DNA of 37,948 nucleotides from Lachnospiraceae bacterium (GTDB lineage: Bacteria > Bacillota > Clostridia > Lachnospirales > Lachnospiraceae), in the NCBI GenBank assembly GCA_910575775.1, contig CAJTEY010000039.1:1-37948 (forward strand), written 5' to 3'. Of the stretch, positions 14,908-24,345 are shown in pieces (position 1 is the stretch's first letter; each line of letters opens with the position of its first letter). Both the position numbers and the translations under genes were made by a program. The notes below the pieces were generated by a model. It was not told where the DNA came from. It saw only the letters and a list, made by a program, of their open reading frames with translations, and searched no databases.

Positions 14908-16182
14908 ATGAAAAAGAAATTAGTAGTTGCTTTATTAACTGGTGTTATGACTTGTTCATTGGCACTGACAGGCTGTTCAAAGGAGGCTCCGACATCAGTA
15001 GAAAATGCCGTACAGACAGATGCAGGAAGCACGGAGAGCGCAGAACCAGCGGGAGAGAATAACAGTCAAGAGCAGATAGAAGAATCAGGAGCAGAAGATT
15101 CGGCAGTTTCTGATCAGGCAGCGGCGGATGAAGTTGCAGCATTGATTGATGCAATCTATGTACAGGAGAGAACAGAAGATACCGATGCACAGTGTGCGCA
15201 GGCAAAAGCGGCATGGGATGCGCTGACGGATGCTCAGAAAGAATTGGTGGAAGGTGAAGAAGCCGATCCTGATTATTTTGGCAGGGATACAGGCGACGCT
15301 TCCAAAGATGATCCGAGAAATCAGGATGATATCGGAGAAAATGAAATTTTGGTAGTCAGTTTCGGCACATCCTTTAATGGCAGCCGTGCCGATGATATCA
15401 AAGGAATTGAGGATGCAATACAGGAAGCAAATCCTGACTGGTCTGTAAGAAGGGCTTTTACGTCACAGATTATTATTAACCATGTGCAGGCGCGTGACGG
15501 AGAGTTTATTGACAATATGGACCAGGCATTGGAACGTGCAGTGGCAAATGGAGTAAAGAATTTAGCGATACAGCCTACTCATCTGATGCATGGGGCAGAG
15601 TATGATGAGCTGATAGAATCTGTGGAGGCATACAAAGATCAGTTCGAAACAGTAAAGATTGCAGAGCCTCTTCTTGGTGAGGTCGGTGCAGATGCCACAG
15701 TGATCAATGCGGATAAAGAAGCAGTTGCAAAGGCACTCACGGAAGCCGCAGTAAAAGATGCGGGGTATGAAGATTTAAGTGCGGCGATGGGTGATGGTGT
15801 CGCATTTGTATTTATGGGACATGGAACTTCCCATACTGCGAAGGTATCCTATAGCCAGATGCAATCGCAAATGGATACGCTTGGATACGATAATGTATTT
15901 ATTGGTACTGTAGAGGGGGAACCGGAGGAAACATCCTGTGAGGCAGTGATAGATGCTGTGACACAGGCGGGTTATAAAAAAGTAATACTCCGTCCACTGA
16001 TGGTTGTAGCAGGCGACCACGCCAATAATGATATGGCAGGAGAAGATGAAGATTCATGGCTTAGTATGTTCAATGCTTCCGGGAATTTTGAAAGTGTGGA
16101 TGTACAGATCACAGGTCTTGGTTCCATTGATGCTATTCAGAAGCTTTATGTAGAACATACGGCGGCTGTATTAGAAGATTAA
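14908..16182 (+). CDS. cbiK: Exported sirohydrochlorin cobaltochelatase-like lipoprotein (CbiK)
   Basis: A 424-residue protein. A lipoprotein signal peptide ends LALTGC (Cys23), then an acidic linker to about residue 140. From residue 147 the CbiK fold follows (ILVVSFGTSFNGSR, IQPTHLMHGAEYDE, FVFMGHGTSHT, MVVAGDHANNDMAG). The two metal-site histidines expected from Salmonella CbiK correspond to His305 and His371. CbiK inserts Co(II) into sirohydrochlorin in anaerobic B12 synthesis. An outward-facing lipid-anchored form cannot easily serve a cytoplasmic pathway; a periplasmic CbiK is known from Desulfovibrio. ATG 14908 has GGAAGAGAGG upstream; the in-frame start at 14845 lies in the terminator tail. 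It is the first gene under the riboswitch. Confidence 0.88.
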   Translation: MKKKLVVALLTGVMTCSLALTGCSKEAPTSVENAVQTDAGSTESAEPAGENNSQEQIEESGAEDSAVSDQAAADEVAALIDAIYVQERTEDTDAQCAQAKAAWDALTDAQKELVEGEEADPDYFGRDTGDASKDDPRNQDDIGENEILVVSFGTSFNGSRADDIKGIEDAIQEANPDWSVRRAFTSQIIINHVQARDGEFIDNMDQALERAVANGVKNLAIQPTHLMHGAEYDELIESVEAYKDQFETVKIAEPLLGEVGADATVINADKEAVAKALTEAAVKDAGYEDLSAAMGDGVAFVFMGHGTSHTAKVSYSQMQSQMDTLGYDNVFIGTVEGEPEETSCEAVIDAVTQAGYKKVILRPLMVVAGDHANNDMAGEDEDSWLSMFNASGNFESVDVQITGLGSIDAIQKLYVEHTAAVLED

Positions 16183-16199
16183 CAGGCGGGGTAGGAAGC

Positions 16200-17141
16200 A
16201 TGAAGAAAAATACAATAATTGTTACTGCCCTTCTTACGGTCATGCTGTTTGGAGGTTGTGGAAATAACAATAATGCACAGGAATCTGATTCTGCGATAAA
16301 TGCTGTTGCAGAAGAAAATGCACAGGAGTCATCAGAAAATGTATCGGAATCATTACCGGAAGAGTCGGCGGAAAATATATCTGAAAGTGATGAAATAGCT
16401 GAGCAGGATCAGGAAATAGCGGAGTTGGCAGATGGGATTTATACAGCAGAATTTACCACGGACAGCAGTATGTTTCGCATCAATGAAGCCTATGAAAACA
16501 AAGGAACCCTGACAGTAGAGAATGGGGAAATGACAATCCATATTACGCTCATTTCAAAGAAGATTTTAAATCTTTATCCCGGATTGGCAGACGATGCAGC
16601 GAAAGAAGGAGCAGAACTGCTTTTACCAACAGAAGATACTGTCACATACAATGATGGTATGACAGAAGAAGTCTATGGCTTTGACGTACCAGTCCCTGCA
16701 TTGGAAACAGAATTTGATTTAGCGTTGATTGGAACAAAGGGGAAATGGTATGACCATAAGGTCAGTGTATCCAATCCAGTTCCGCTTGAGGATGATGAAC
16801 AGGTAAAAGATGCAGTATCTTTGGAAGATGGTACATACAGCATGGAAATTACCTTTGAAGGAGGAAGCGGTAAAGCAGAGATTTTATCTCCCGTAACTGT
16901 AACTGTGGCAGATGGAAAAACGACAGCAACCGTACAGTGGAGCAGCCCTAATTATGATTATATGATAGTAGATGGAGAAAAATATCTGCCTATAAATACG
17001 GAAGGCAATTCTATATTTGAGATTCCCATTCTTATATTTGATGAACCAATGGATGTTATTGGTGATACTGTTGCAATGAGTAAACCTCATGAAATAGAAT
17101 ATACACTTACTTTCTATTTAGATACAGCGGTCAAAGAATAA
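16200..17141 (+). CDS. Lipoprotein with two beta-rich (NEAT-like) domains
   Basis: A 313-residue lipoprotein (lipobox FGGC, Cys20) with an acidic Ser/Glu/Asn linker to residue 75. Two beta-rich modules follow, both beginning DG-Y: about 78-195 (DGIYTAEFTTDSSMFRIN) and about 205-311 (DGTYSMEITFEGGSGKAEI). The second holds VTVADGKTTATVQWSSPNYD and YMIVDGEKYLPI. The layout resembles NEAT-type domains, surface modules that bind heme and hand it to an ABC transporter, though I cannot confirm ligand residues (the second has YDYMIVDGEKY). Placed between the exported chelatase and a binding-protein transporter, it probably captures a metal, heme or corrinoid-type ligand outside the cell. Confidence 0.6.
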   Translation: MKKNTIIVTALLTVMLFGGCGNNNNAQESDSAINAVAEENAQESSENVSESLPEESAENISESDEIAEQDQEIAELADGIYTAEFTTDSSMFRINEAYENKGTLTVENGEMTIHITLISKKILNLYPGLADDAAKEGAELLLPTEDTVTYNDGMTEEVYGFDVPVPALETEFDLALIGTKGKWYDHKVSVSNPVPLEDDEQVKDAVSLEDGTYSMEITFEGGSGKAEILSPVTVTVADGKTTATVQWSSPNYDYMIVDGEKYLPINTEGNSIFEIPILIFDEPMDVIGDTVAMSKPHEIEYTLTFYLDTAVKE

Positions 17142-17187
17142 AGCGAAAAGATTTTCTAAGACATCAAAGAAAATCTAAGTTTCGCTT
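17141..17187 (+). repeat. Operon palindromic repeat, copy A
   Basis: Nested stems: outer AAGCGAAA (17141-17148) with TTTCGCTT (17180-17187), and inner AGATTTTCT (17149-17157) with AGAAAATCT (17168-17176). The three bases AAG (17177-17179) bulge on the 3' side only. The loop is 10 bases. It lies between the stop of the second lipoprotein gene and the ribosome site of the binding-protein gene. Confidence 0.85.
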
Positions 17188-17207
17188 CAAGGAATGGGTG
17201 GGATAAA

Positions 17208-18407
17208 ATGAGAGGAAGAAAAAAGGCGTTTGTTTTGCTTCTTATGGGGCTGCTATGGCTGTATGGCTGTAGTAGTCCTTCTCTCGATTCTGAAGTGATG
17301 ACAGATATAGAGGAAGAATCAGGTTTTGATATAGGAGAGGAACTGGTTTATGAGAGAAGCATGGAGTTACAGTATGCGGAAAATTTTAAAGTTGATTATT
17401 ATGAGGGCGGTTATACCATGCTTACAATAACAATGGATGGTACACAGTTTTTGATTGTACCGCAAAATGGGGATGTACCGCTAACTTTAGATAAAGAAGT
17501 TGTGGTGCTTGAGAGACCGATTAAAGACATTTATCTGGTGGCATCTTCGGTAATGGATATTTTTAGTGAATTGAATGGATTGGATTCCATTACTTTTTCA
17601 GGGCAAAAGGAAGAAGGCTGGTTTATTGAAGCTGCCAGAGAGGAAATGAACAAGGGTAATATCCTTTATACAGGCAAATACAGTAAGCCGGATTATGAAC
17701 TGCTTGTTTCAAACCATTGTGCGCTTGCCATAGAAAACATGATGATTTCGCATTCACCTGAGGTAGTGGAAAAGCTAGAGAGTTTTGGAATCCCTGTTAT
17801 GATAGACTATTCCAGTTATGAGTCACATCCTCTTGGCAGGGTAGAATGGGTGAAATTATATGGGGCACTGCTTGGAAAGGAAGAGGAAGCAGAAAGGATA
17901 TTTACGGATCAGGCAGCAATTCTTGAGAGAGTAAGTGCATCTGAGAGAACAGATAAAACAGTAGCCTTCTTTTTCATTACTTCCAATGGTATGGTACAGG
18001 TACGCCAATCTTCTGATTATGTTCCGAAGATGATAGAACTTGCAGGTGGCAATTATATCTTTCAAAATTTAGGCGATCCTGAAACGAAGCGTTCTACCAT
18101 GAATATACAGGTAGAAGAATTTTATGCCAGTGCGAAAGATGCGGATTTTCTGATTTATAACAGCTCTATTGATGGAGGCGTTTCCAATGTAGAGGAGTTG
18201 CTTGATAAATGTGAACTGCTTGCGGATTTCAAGGCTGTGGAGAATGGAAATGTGTGGTGTACAACAAACGATATGTACCAGCAGTCTCTGGCAATCGGAT
18301 ATTTCATTGAGGATATTCATGCGATGATACAGGGAGAAAATGATGATATGAACTATCTTTATCATCTGGATAACGTGAGAAGAACTTCTAATGACGTTTC
18401 GCCATAG
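17208..18407 (+). CDS. ABC transporter substrate-binding lipoprotein (BtuF/FepB type)
   Basis: A 399-residue lipoprotein (lipobox LYGC, Cys21) with a class III periplasmic-binding-protein fold for metal chelates or corrinoids. An N-lobe segment runs through VVVLERPIKDIYLVASSVMDIFSELNGLDSI, seen in parts as ERPIKDIYLVASSV. It continues with PDYELLVSNHCALAIEN, the helical linker VEWVKLYGALLGKEEEAERIF, and a C-lobe with YVPKMIELAGGNYIF. It feeds the permease and ATPase that follow. The extreme C terminus (RRTSNDVSP) is encoded by repeat copy B, so the natural end may have been shorter or different. Substrate may be cobalamin, heme or a cobalt chelate; riboswitch control favours a corrinoid or cobalt-related one. 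Confidence 0.85.
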   Translation: MRGRKKAFVLLLMGLLWLYGCSSPSLDSEVMTDIEEESGFDIGEELVYERSMELQYAENFKVDYYEGGYTMLTITMDGTQFLIVPQNGDVPLTLDKEVVVLERPIKDIYLVASSVMDIFSELNGLDSITFSGQKEEGWFIEAAREEMNKGNILYTGKYSKPDYELLVSNHCALAIENMMISHSPEVVEKLESFGIPVMIDYSSYESHPLGRVEWVKLYGALLGKEEEAERIFTDQAAILERVSASERTDKTVAFFFITSNGMVQVRQSSDYVPKMIELAGGNYIFQNLGDPETKRSTMNIQVEEFYASAKDADFLIYNSSIDGGVSNVEELLDKCELLADFKAVENGNVWCTTNDMYQQSLAIGYFIEDIHAMIQGENDDMNYLYHLDNVRRTSNDVSP

Positions 18408-18468
18408 GACGAAACGCCAAGAAGTTCTAAATCTCACGTAGAAGAATGCCAAAGTACGGCATTCTTCC
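18373..18468 (+). repeat. Operon palindromic repeat, copy B, with tail hairpin
   Basis: Outer ACGTGAGA (18373-18380) with TCTCACGT (18432-18439); inner AGAACTTCT (18381-18389) with AGAAGTTCT (18420-18428); 3' bulge AAA. The 30-base loop has its own CGTTTCG/CGAAACG hairpin. A second hairpin GAAGAATGCC/GGCATTCTTC (18441-18467) follows. It covers the end of the binding-protein gene and its stop. Confidence 0.88.
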
Positions 18469-18492
18469 TGTAGGTAAAAGGGTGTGATTATT

Positions 18493-19503
18493 ATGCGCAA
18501 GAATAGAAAAAATCGAAACATTACGGTTTTCTTTTTGCTTGGAGTCTGCGTTTTCATTTTTTTCATATTAAATATTTGTATTGGAAGTGTCAGGATCGCA
18601 TTGCCGGATGTAGCAAGAATATTTAGCGGGCAGGAAAGTAATGAAACGGTAACAAGGATTCTGTGGGATATCAGGTTTCCGAGGGCGACAGCCGTGTTGA
18701 TTCTTGGAGGTGCGCTTTCTCTTGCGGGATATCTTTTGCAAACATTCTTCAATAATCCGATTGCAGGGCCATTTGTTTTAGGAATTTCTTCTGGAGCTAA
18801 AATGGTAGTGGCGCTTGTAATGGTTTTCCTCATGGGAAGGGGAATCAGGGTGACATCGGCATCTATGATTTTTGCAGCCTTTATTGGAGCTATGTTATCT
18901 ATGGGTTTTGTACTTTTGATGTCCCATAGAATCCATAATATGTCAATGCTGGTAGTCAGCGGCGTTATGATTGGTTATATCTGTTCGGCGGTCACGGAAT
19001 TAGTAGTTACTTTTGCTGATGATGCGGATATTGTAAATCTTCATAACTGGTCACGAGGGAGCTTTTCTGGAATGACATGGGAAAGCGTAAAAGTTATGAC
19101 CGTTGTAGTTGCCGCCACGTTTTTAGCGGTTTTTCTGATGTCAAAGCCGCTTGGCGCTTATCAGTTGGGAGATGCCTATGCGCGGAACGTGGGTGTTAAT
19201 TTACAGCTTTTGCGCGTGTGTATTGTAATATTTTCAAGTATTTTATCTGCGTGTATTGTGGCATTTGCGGGACCGATTTCATTTGTTGGAATTGCGGTGC
19301 CGCAGTTGGTTAAGAAATTGCTGAATACAACAGAACCAATTTTGATGATACCTGCCTGCTTTGTTGGAGGAAGTGCTTTTTGCTTGTTTTGTGATTTGCT
19401 TGCAAAAACAATACTTGCGCCAACAGAACTGAGTATTAGTACCGTGACAGCAATTTTCGGTGCGCCGGTGGTGCTTTGGATTATAAAAGGAAGAAAAGCA
19501 TGA
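18493..19503 (+). CDS. ABC transporter permease (FecCD/BtuC family)
   Basis: A 336-residue polytopic protein with about ten membrane segments, of the FecCD family. Typical marks are VTRILWDIRFPRATAVLILG near the N terminus, LSLAGYLLQTFFNNPIAGPF, LGISSGAKM, the cytoplasmic coupling region LGDAYARNVGVNLQ, and FAGPISFVGIAVPQLVK with the ATPase-contact helix. It forms the channel for the ligand brought by the lipoprotein before it. ATG 18493 fits an AAAAGGG site; the GTG at 18484 is only a few bases from that site. It ends in a four-base ATGA overlap with the ATPase gene. Confidence 0.92.
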   Translation: MRKNRKNRNITVFFLLGVCVFIFFILNICIGSVRIALPDVARIFSGQESNETVTRILWDIRFPRATAVLILGGALSLAGYLLQTFFNNPIAGPFVLGISSGAKMVVALVMVFLMGRGIRVTSASMIFAAFIGAMLSMGFVLLMSHRIHNMSMLVVSGVMIGYICSAVTELVVTFADDADIVNLHNWSRGSFSGMTWESVKVMTVVVAATFLAVFLMSKPLGAYQLGDAYARNVGVNLQLLRVCIVIFSSILSACIVAFAGPISFVGIAVPQLVKKLLNTTEPILMIPACFVGGSAFCLFCDLLAKTILAPTELSISTVTAIFGAPVVLWIIKGRKA

Positions 19504-20294
19504 AGAACTACTATTTTTCTACGAAAAAGATGTGTGTGGGGTATGACAACAAACTACTGATAAAGGATATGGAAATTAAACTGCGGGAAGGAGAAATCCT
19601 GTGCCTGATCGGGCCAAATGGGGCGGGGAAATCTACTGTTTTAAAAAGTATTGCAGGGCAGCTTGGGTTACTTGGCGGAACGGTATATCTTGGAGAAGAT
19701 GATTTGTCTGAAATGAAGGCAGAGGAACTGGCAAAGAGAATGTCCGTAGTGTTTACCGAGAAGGTAAGGGTAGAACTGAAAAGCTGTAGAGACATGGTTG
19801 CAACAGGACGATATCCATATACTGGATGGTTTGGCATATTATCAGAAGAAGATGAGCTGATTGTAGATGAAGTGATGGAGCTTACCCATATAACAGACCT
19901 CAGTGAAAAAGACTTTGACAAGATAAGTGACGGTCAAAAGCAACGGGTGATGCTGGCAAGAGCAATCTGTCAGGAGCCGGAAATTGTGGTATTGGATGAA
20001 CCAACGTCTTATTTGGATATCAAATATAAGCTTGAATTTTTGTTGTTATTACAGGAAATGAGGGAAAAAAGAGGGTTGACGGTTATTATGTCCTTACATG
20101 AATTGGAACTGGCAAAGATTGTTTCTGATAAAATACTCTGCCTTAAAGGAGAGTATGTGGAACGATATGGGACGCCGGAAGAGATTTTTGAATCGGATTT
20201 TATCGAACTATTATTTGATATGAATGAAAAAGACTTTATTGGAAATGAAAGGCTCCATGCGTATATGAAGCAGATTGGAAAATATGAGAGGTAA
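19500..20294 (+). CDS. ABC transporter ATP-binding protein (FecE/BtuD type)
   Basis: A 264-residue nucleotide-binding subunit. It has Walker [10 protein letters not shown] (residues 38-46), signature [14 protein letters not shown] (an SDGQ variant of LSGGQ), Walker [10 protein letters not shown], and switch His in [10 protein letters not shown]. Two copies should drive the preceding permease. The start ATG overlaps the permease stop (ATGA), and an upstream ORF extension to 19476 overlaps coding sequence without a site. The next gene, cbiP, begins two bases after its stop, tying uptake to biosynthesis in one transcript. Confidence 0.93.
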   Translation: MKNYYFSTKKMCVGYDNKLLIKDMEIKLREGEILCLIGPNGAGKSTVLKSIAGQLGLLGGTVYLGEDDLSEMKAEELAKRMSVVFTEKVRVELKSCRDMVATGRYPYTGWFGILSEEDELIVDEVMELTHITDLSEKDFDKISDGQKQRVMLARAICQEPEIVVLDEPTSYLDIKYKLEFLLLLQEMREKRGLTVIMSLHELELAKIVSDKILCLKGEYVERYGTPEEIFESDFIELLFDMNEKDFIGNERLHAYMKQIGKYER

Positions 20295-20296
20295 TT

Positions 20297-21865
20297 ATGG
20301 CAAAGGTTATTATGATTCAGGGAACCATGTCCGGTGCAGGAAAGAGTTTTTTGGTAGCGGGGCTATGCAGGATAATGAAACGGGATGGATATAGGGTGGC
20401 TCCCTTTAAATCGCAGAATATGGCACTCAATTCTTTTGTTACAGAGGAAGGACTAGAAATGGGAAGGGCTCAGGTCATGCAGGCAGAAGCAGCAGGGCTT
20501 GCTCCGTTGGTTTGCATGAATCCGATTTTATTAAAGCCGACAGATCATACAGGATCACAGGTAATTGTAAATGGACTGGTTCTTGGAAACATGAGCGCGA
20601 GGGAGTATTTTTCTTATAAACAAAGGCTGATTCCGGATATAAAGAGAGCTTTCCGAAAGTTAGAGGAAATGGCAGATATCATTGTGATAGAGGGTGCAGG
20701 AAGTCCGGCAGAGGTAAACTTACGCGAAAATGATATTGTCAACATGGGACTGGCAGAGATTGTGGATGCTCCGGTATTGCTGGCAGGCGATATTGATAGG
20801 GGCGGTGTATTCGCACAGCTTTTAGGAACGCTGATGCTGCTTACTGAAGAGGAAAGGAAACGGGTAAAAGGACTGATTATTAATAAATTCAGGGGAGACC
20901 GCTCACTACTTGATTCCGGCATTGAGATACTGGAAGAAAAGGGAGGTATTCCGGTAACAGGGGTAGTACCCTATATGGATATACAATTAGAGGATGAGGA
21001 CAGCCTGACAGAGCGCTTTGGGAAAAAAGAAAAGGGAAAGATAGATATAGCAGTAATCAGGTATCCCAGAATTTCTAATTTTACGGATTTTAATGTGTTT
21101 GAACAGATACCGGAGGTGTCTGTGCGCTATATTGCTTCAATAGCAGAATTAGGATGTCCAGATATGGTCTTTTTACCGGGCAGCAAGAATACAATGAGTG
21201 ACCTTGACTGGATGCGTGGAAACGGATTGGAGGCAGCAGTTAAAAAGATGGCGCAAAATATACCGGTTTGTGGTATATGTGGTGGGTATCAGATGATGGG
21301 GGAGCATATTTCTGATCCGGAAGGAATGGAAAATGGCGGAACTATGAAAGGAATGGGATTATTACCTGTCACAACAAGGCTGAAACGTGAAAAAGTGCGC
21401 CGTCAGGTACATGGTACAGTGAATAAAATGGAAGGTTTTTTTTCCATACTTTCAGGACTGGAGTTTAATGGATATGAGATACATATAGGGGAAAGTGTGC
21501 GAAAAGAAGTTCTAACGCTTGCAGCAGAGGCTGCTTCGCAAAGAACTTCTATGTTTCGCACAGGAGAATGCCCAGAAAGTGGGCATTCTCCGCACAGATT
21601 TGAGATATTTGACGCAGAAGCGGCGTTTGTGACCGGAAGAAATAAAAATGTATGCGGAACATATATTCACGGGATATTTGACAGGGCTGCGATTGCAAAC
21701 GCTCTCGTGACTGCATTGGCTGAAAATAAGGGATTATCCATTGAATCCTGCATTGATTATAAGGATTTTAAAGAGAAACAGTATGATAAGCTGGCAGATA
21801 TCTTATCGGAGTACCTAAACATGGAGGAAATATATGGAATACTCAGGGAGGCACATATTAGATAA
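20297..21865 (+). CDS. cbiP: Cobyric acid synthase (amidates b, d, e and g side chains)
   Basis: A 522-residue glutamine-dependent amidotransferase that converts adenosylcobyrinate a,c-diamide to adenosylcobyrate. The N-terminal synthetase domain has the P-loop [42 protein letters not shown] and [11 protein letters not shown]. The C-terminal glutaminase-like domain has the nucleophile Cys in [13 protein letters not shown] and the His in YIHGIFD. Between GYEIHIGES and the final motif the protein carries an in-frame palindromic repeat (21496-21589) encoding about 31 residues in what is normally a variable loop. It overlaps cobT by 32 bases. ATG 20297 has AGAGG upstream. Confidence 0.95.
   Translation: MAKVIMIQGTMSGAGKSFLVAGLCRIMKRDGYRVAPFKSQNMALNSFVTEEGLEMGRAQVMQAEAAGLAPLVCMNPILLKPTDHTGSQVIVNGLVLGNMSAREYFSYKQRLIPDIKRAFRKLEEMADIIVIEGAGSPAEVNLRENDIVNMGLAEIVDAPVLLAGDIDRGGVFAQLLGTLMLLTEEERKRVKGLIINKFRGDRSLLDSGIEILEEKGGIPVTGVVPYMDIQLEDEDSLTERFGKKEKGKIDIAVIRYPRISNFTDFNVFEQIPEVSVRYIASIAELGCPDMVFLPGSKNTMSDLDWMRGNGLEAAVKKMAQNIPVCGICGGYQMMGEHISDPEGMENGGTMKGMGLLPVTTRLKREKVRRQVHGTVNKMEGFFSILSGLEFNGYEIHIGESVRKEVLTLAAEAASQRTSMFRTGECPESGHSPHRFEIFDAEAAFVTGRNKNVCGTYIHGIFDRAAIANALVTALAENKGLSIESCIDYKDFKEKQYDKLADILSEYLNMEEIYGILREAHIR
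21496..21589 (+). repeat. Operon palindromic repeat, copy C, inside cbiP
   Basis: Outer TGTGCGAAA (21496-21504) with TTTCGCACA (21554-21562); inner AGAAGTTCT (21505-21513) with AGAACTTCT (21542-21550); 3' bulge ATG. The tail hairpin AGAATGCCC/GGGCATTCT (21565-21589) follows. It has the same architecture as the intergenic copies, but is translated without a stop and in frame. Confidence 0.88.
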
Positions 21866-22928
21866 CCGTACAGAGGAAACATTGAAGAAACTGAAATTGC
21901 AGGAACCAGACTGTAAAATATACAAAAAAGTATTGAAAAATTGGGATTCCATAGCCAAGCCCCTTGATGGAATGGGAAGATTTGAAACGATTACTGCACA
22001 GATTGGCGCGATTTTAGGTACGGATAAAATTGATATTTCAAAAAAAGCTGTCATCATCATGTGCGCGGATAATGGAATTGTAGAGGAAGGCATCAGCCAG
22101 TCCGGTCAGGAAGTCACAGCGGCAGTAGCAGAGCAGATGGGAAGGGGCGCATCATCCGTAGGTATAATGGCGGCGGTGATAGGAGCGGATACGATTCCTG
22201 TAGATATTGGAATCAATGGAAAAGAGCAGATCACAGGAGTGATTAACAAAAAAGTCCGTTTCGGAACCAGAAATTTTAGTAAGGAACCGGCTATGACGAG
22301 AGAAGAAACTGTCAGTGCAATTTTTACCGGTATAGGAATTGTGGAAGAGTGCAAAAGAAAGGGGTATCAAATTCTCGCAACCGGGGAAATGGGGATTGGA
22401 AATACAACAACGAGTAGTGCGGTTGCAGCGGCATTGTTGAGATGTGAGGCAGGTGAAGTGACAGGAAGGGGTGCCGGACTTTGCGATGAAAAATTACAGC
22501 GTAAAAAGCAGATGATCACTGAGGCGGTCAAAAAGTATAAACTTTATGAAGCGGAACCTCTTACTGTGCTTCAAACAGTAGGAGGATTGGACATTGCCGG
22601 GCTTGTTGGAGTCTGTATTGGCGGCGGCGTTTTTCATATACCGATAGTGCTTGATGGTGTGATTAGCATGGTAGCGGCATTGCTTTCAGAAAGAATTGTA
22701 CAGGGAACAATACGATATCTGATTCCATCGCATAAAGGCAAAGAACCAGCAGTTGAGAAACTTATGAAGGAATTAGGGATAGAACCTGTGATAGACGGCA
22801 GAATGGCATTGGGCGAAGGAACGGGGGCAGTGATGATGCTATCGCTATTGGAAATGGCAATGTGTGTTTATCGCAAAAGAACTCTGTTTTCGGATATTAA
22901 AGTGGAACAATATGAAAGGTATTCATAA
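21834..22928 (+). CDS. cobT: Nicotinate-nucleotide:dimethylbenzimidazole phosphoribosyltransferase
   Basis: A 364-residue enzyme that activates the lower-ligand base to its alpha-riboside phosphate for attachment to the corrinoid. Motifs are [10 protein letters not shown] (counterpart of KPPGSLG), [34 protein letters not shown] for phosphate and base binding, [10 protein letters not shown], and the C-terminal [10 protein letters not shown] with the expected catalytic Glu. No benzimidazole synthesis gene accompanies it, so the base is scavenged or a different one is used. ATG 21834 lies inside the end of cbiP, following GAGGAAAT, so it is translationally coupled. Length and motifs are complete. 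Confidence 0.95.
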   Translation: MEYSGRHILDNRTEETLKKLKLQEPDCKIYKKVLKNWDSIAKPLDGMGRFETITAQIGAILGTDKIDISKKAVIIMCADNGIVEEGISQSGQEVTAAVAEQMGRGASSVGIMAAVIGADTIPVDIGINGKEQITGVINKKVRFGTRNFSKEPAMTREETVSAIFTGIGIVEECKRKGYQILATGEMGIGNTTTSSAVAAALLRCEAGEVTGRGAGLCDEKLQRKKQMITEAVKKYKLYEAEPLTVLQTVGGLDIAGLVGVCIGGGVFHIPIVLDGVISMVAALLSERIVQGTIRYLIPSHKGKEPAVEKLMKELGIEPVIDGRMALGEGTGAVMMLSLLEMAMCVYRKRTLFSDIKVEQYERYS

Positions 22929-22930
22929 AT

Positions 22931-23464
22931 ATGATGATTTTGGTTGTTGGAGGAAGTGGAAGCGGCAAATCTTCTTATGCGGAGAAAACGGCTGTTTCTC
23001 TTGCACAGTCAGGTATGAAAAAATATTATCTTGCAACGATGCAGGTTTTTGATGACGAGGGAAGGAAAAAGGTTGATAGACATAGGAATCTAAGAAATGG
23101 GAAAGGTTTTTTCACGATTGAGCAACCCACACGGATTTCCGGCGCACTGGAAAAAATGGAAGATGGAGACAGGACTGTTTTGCTGGAATGTATCTCTAAC
23201 CTGACTGCAAATGAGATGTTTTCAGAGGAACAAGCTGTGACAGAAATGCAGGTTACGGATAATGTTATACGAGATATAAAGATGTTGAAAGATCAGACAA
23301 ATCATTTAATTGTGGTAAGTAATAATGTATTTGAAGATGGAATTACTTATGACGATGCAACAACGAAGTATATTCAGGCAATGGGAAAGATTAACCAAAA
23401 ACTTGCGGCATTGGCTGATCGGATCGTGGAAGTGGTAGCAGGGATTCCGGTAATTTTCAAATAA
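22931..23464 (+). CDS. cobU: CobU-type cobinamide kinase/guanylyltransferase, long paralog
   Basis: A 177-residue member of the CobU family, which phosphorylates adenosylcobinamide and then adds GMP. It has the P-loop GGSGSGKSSYAEK, the DRHRNLR segment matching the guanylylated His46 region of Salmonella CobU, and VLLECISNLTANEMF. The C-terminal part keeps KINQKLAALADRIVEVVAGIP. The family motif normally reading NEVGxGIVP is replaced by NNVFEDGITYDD, so one conserved site is lost. A second CobU-like gene after cobS retains just that motif. The gene starts two bases after cobT. Whether both activities remain is uncertain. Confidence 0.85.
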   Translation: MMILVVGGSGSGKSSYAEKTAVSLAQSGMKKYYLATMQVFDDEGRKKVDRHRNLRNGKGFFTIEQPTRISGALEKMEDGDRTVLLECISNLTANEMFSEEQAVTEMQVTDNVIRDIKMLKDQTNHLIVVSNNVFEDGITYDDATTKYIQAMGKINQKLAALADRIVEVVAGIPVIFK

Positions 23465-23545
23465 AATCCCGCTTTGTGGGATTTTCCGCACGCGAACGGA
23501 CTGCGAAAGCAGTAATTTCCTTTCCGTGAGCTGTGCATAAAAATA
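23463..23545 (+). repeat. Intergenic inverted repeats before cobS
   Basis: AAAATCCC (23463-23470) pairs with GGGATTTT (23478-23485), a mild hairpin right at the cobU stop. It is followed by a GCGAACG...ACTGC-GAAA-GCAGT...CCGTGAG...TGTGCA structure (23491-23538). The order GCGAACG, GCAG, TTTCC, GAG, TGTGCA recurs at 26417-26457 after cbiB, which suggests a second repeat type. Confidence 0.55.
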
Positions 23546-23566
23546 AGAGCGGCGAAAGGAACAGTT

Positions 23567-24340
23567 ATGCAAGTAATAAAATCCTTTTTTATAGCAGTAT
23601 CCATTTATTCTAAAATTCCTGTTCCGCAATTTGAGTGGAAAGAAGATGACATGAAATATATTTTTTGTTTTTTTCCGTGGATAGGGGCGTTGATTGGCGG
23701 CTGCATTTATTTCTGGAATTATTTATGCGGTTTGTATCATATAGGGGTTGGGTGTAGGACGGCGATAGGAATGGCTATTCCGATTTTTATTACAGGCGGA
23801 TTTCATGTAGATGGCTTTATGGATACGATGGATGCGATACATTCTTATAGTCCAAAGGGGAGAAAGCTGGAAATATTAAAGGATTCCCATATTGGCGCTT
23901 TTGCAGTCATTATGCTTGCTGCTTATGGGTTGTTTTTTTTTGGTACATTTTCGGAAATAGAAAGTGATGCACTGTTAAAGATTGTATGCTGTGGCTTTTT
24001 TCTGTCGCGTTGTTTGTGTGGTATTAGTGCCGTTTCCTTTCCGCTCGCAAAAAAAGATGGTATGCTTTATACTTTCGCAGACAGTTCCCACAAAAAGGTT
24101 GTGAAAGGCTCGTTATCTTTACAATGTGTACTATGCATTGGATTGATGTGTTTCCAGTCTTTTCCAGCAGGTTTGATTGTGGCAGTGGCGGCTGTCTTAA
24201 CGCTGGTTTATTATTATTATCGCAGCAGGAAGGAATTTGGGGGAGTGACTGGTGATACGGCTGGATTTTTTGTACTTCTTTGTGAGGGGTGTATTTTAGT
24301 AATTGCAGCATTTATTGAAATTTTTATATGGAAAGCGTGA
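23567..24340 (+). CDS. cobS: Cobalamin synthase (adenosylcobinamide-GDP ribazoletransferase)
   Basis: A 257-residue integral membrane enzyme that joins adenosylcobinamide-GDP with alpha-ribazole phosphate to complete the nucleotide loop. The family signatures GGFHVDGFMDTMDA (metal-binding Asp and His) and EFGGVTGDTAGF are present, with about six to seven membrane segments (for example YGLFFFGTFSEI, CVLCIGLMCF). Length is normal. AAAGGA lies just before ATG 23567. Its last 13 bases overlap an alternative start of the next gene. Confidence 0.93.
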   Translation: MQVIKSFFIAVSIYSKIPVPQFEWKEDDMKYIFCFFPWIGALIGGCIYFWNYLCGLYHIGVGCRTAIGMAIPIFITGGFHVDGFMDTMDAIHSYSPKGRKLEILKDSHIGAFAVIMLAAYGLFFFGTFSEIESDALLKIVCCGFFLSRCLCGISAVSFPLAKKDGMLYTFADSSHKKVVKGSLSLQCVLCIGLMCFQSFPAGLIVAVAAVLTLVYYYYRSRKEFGGVTGDTAGFFVLLCEGCILVIAAFIEIFIWKA

Positions 24341-24345
24341 AAAAG

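Noticed and set aside
18069..18833. A 254-codon reverse frame over the transporter genes
   Set aside because: Antisense to two well-supported genes and without motifs.
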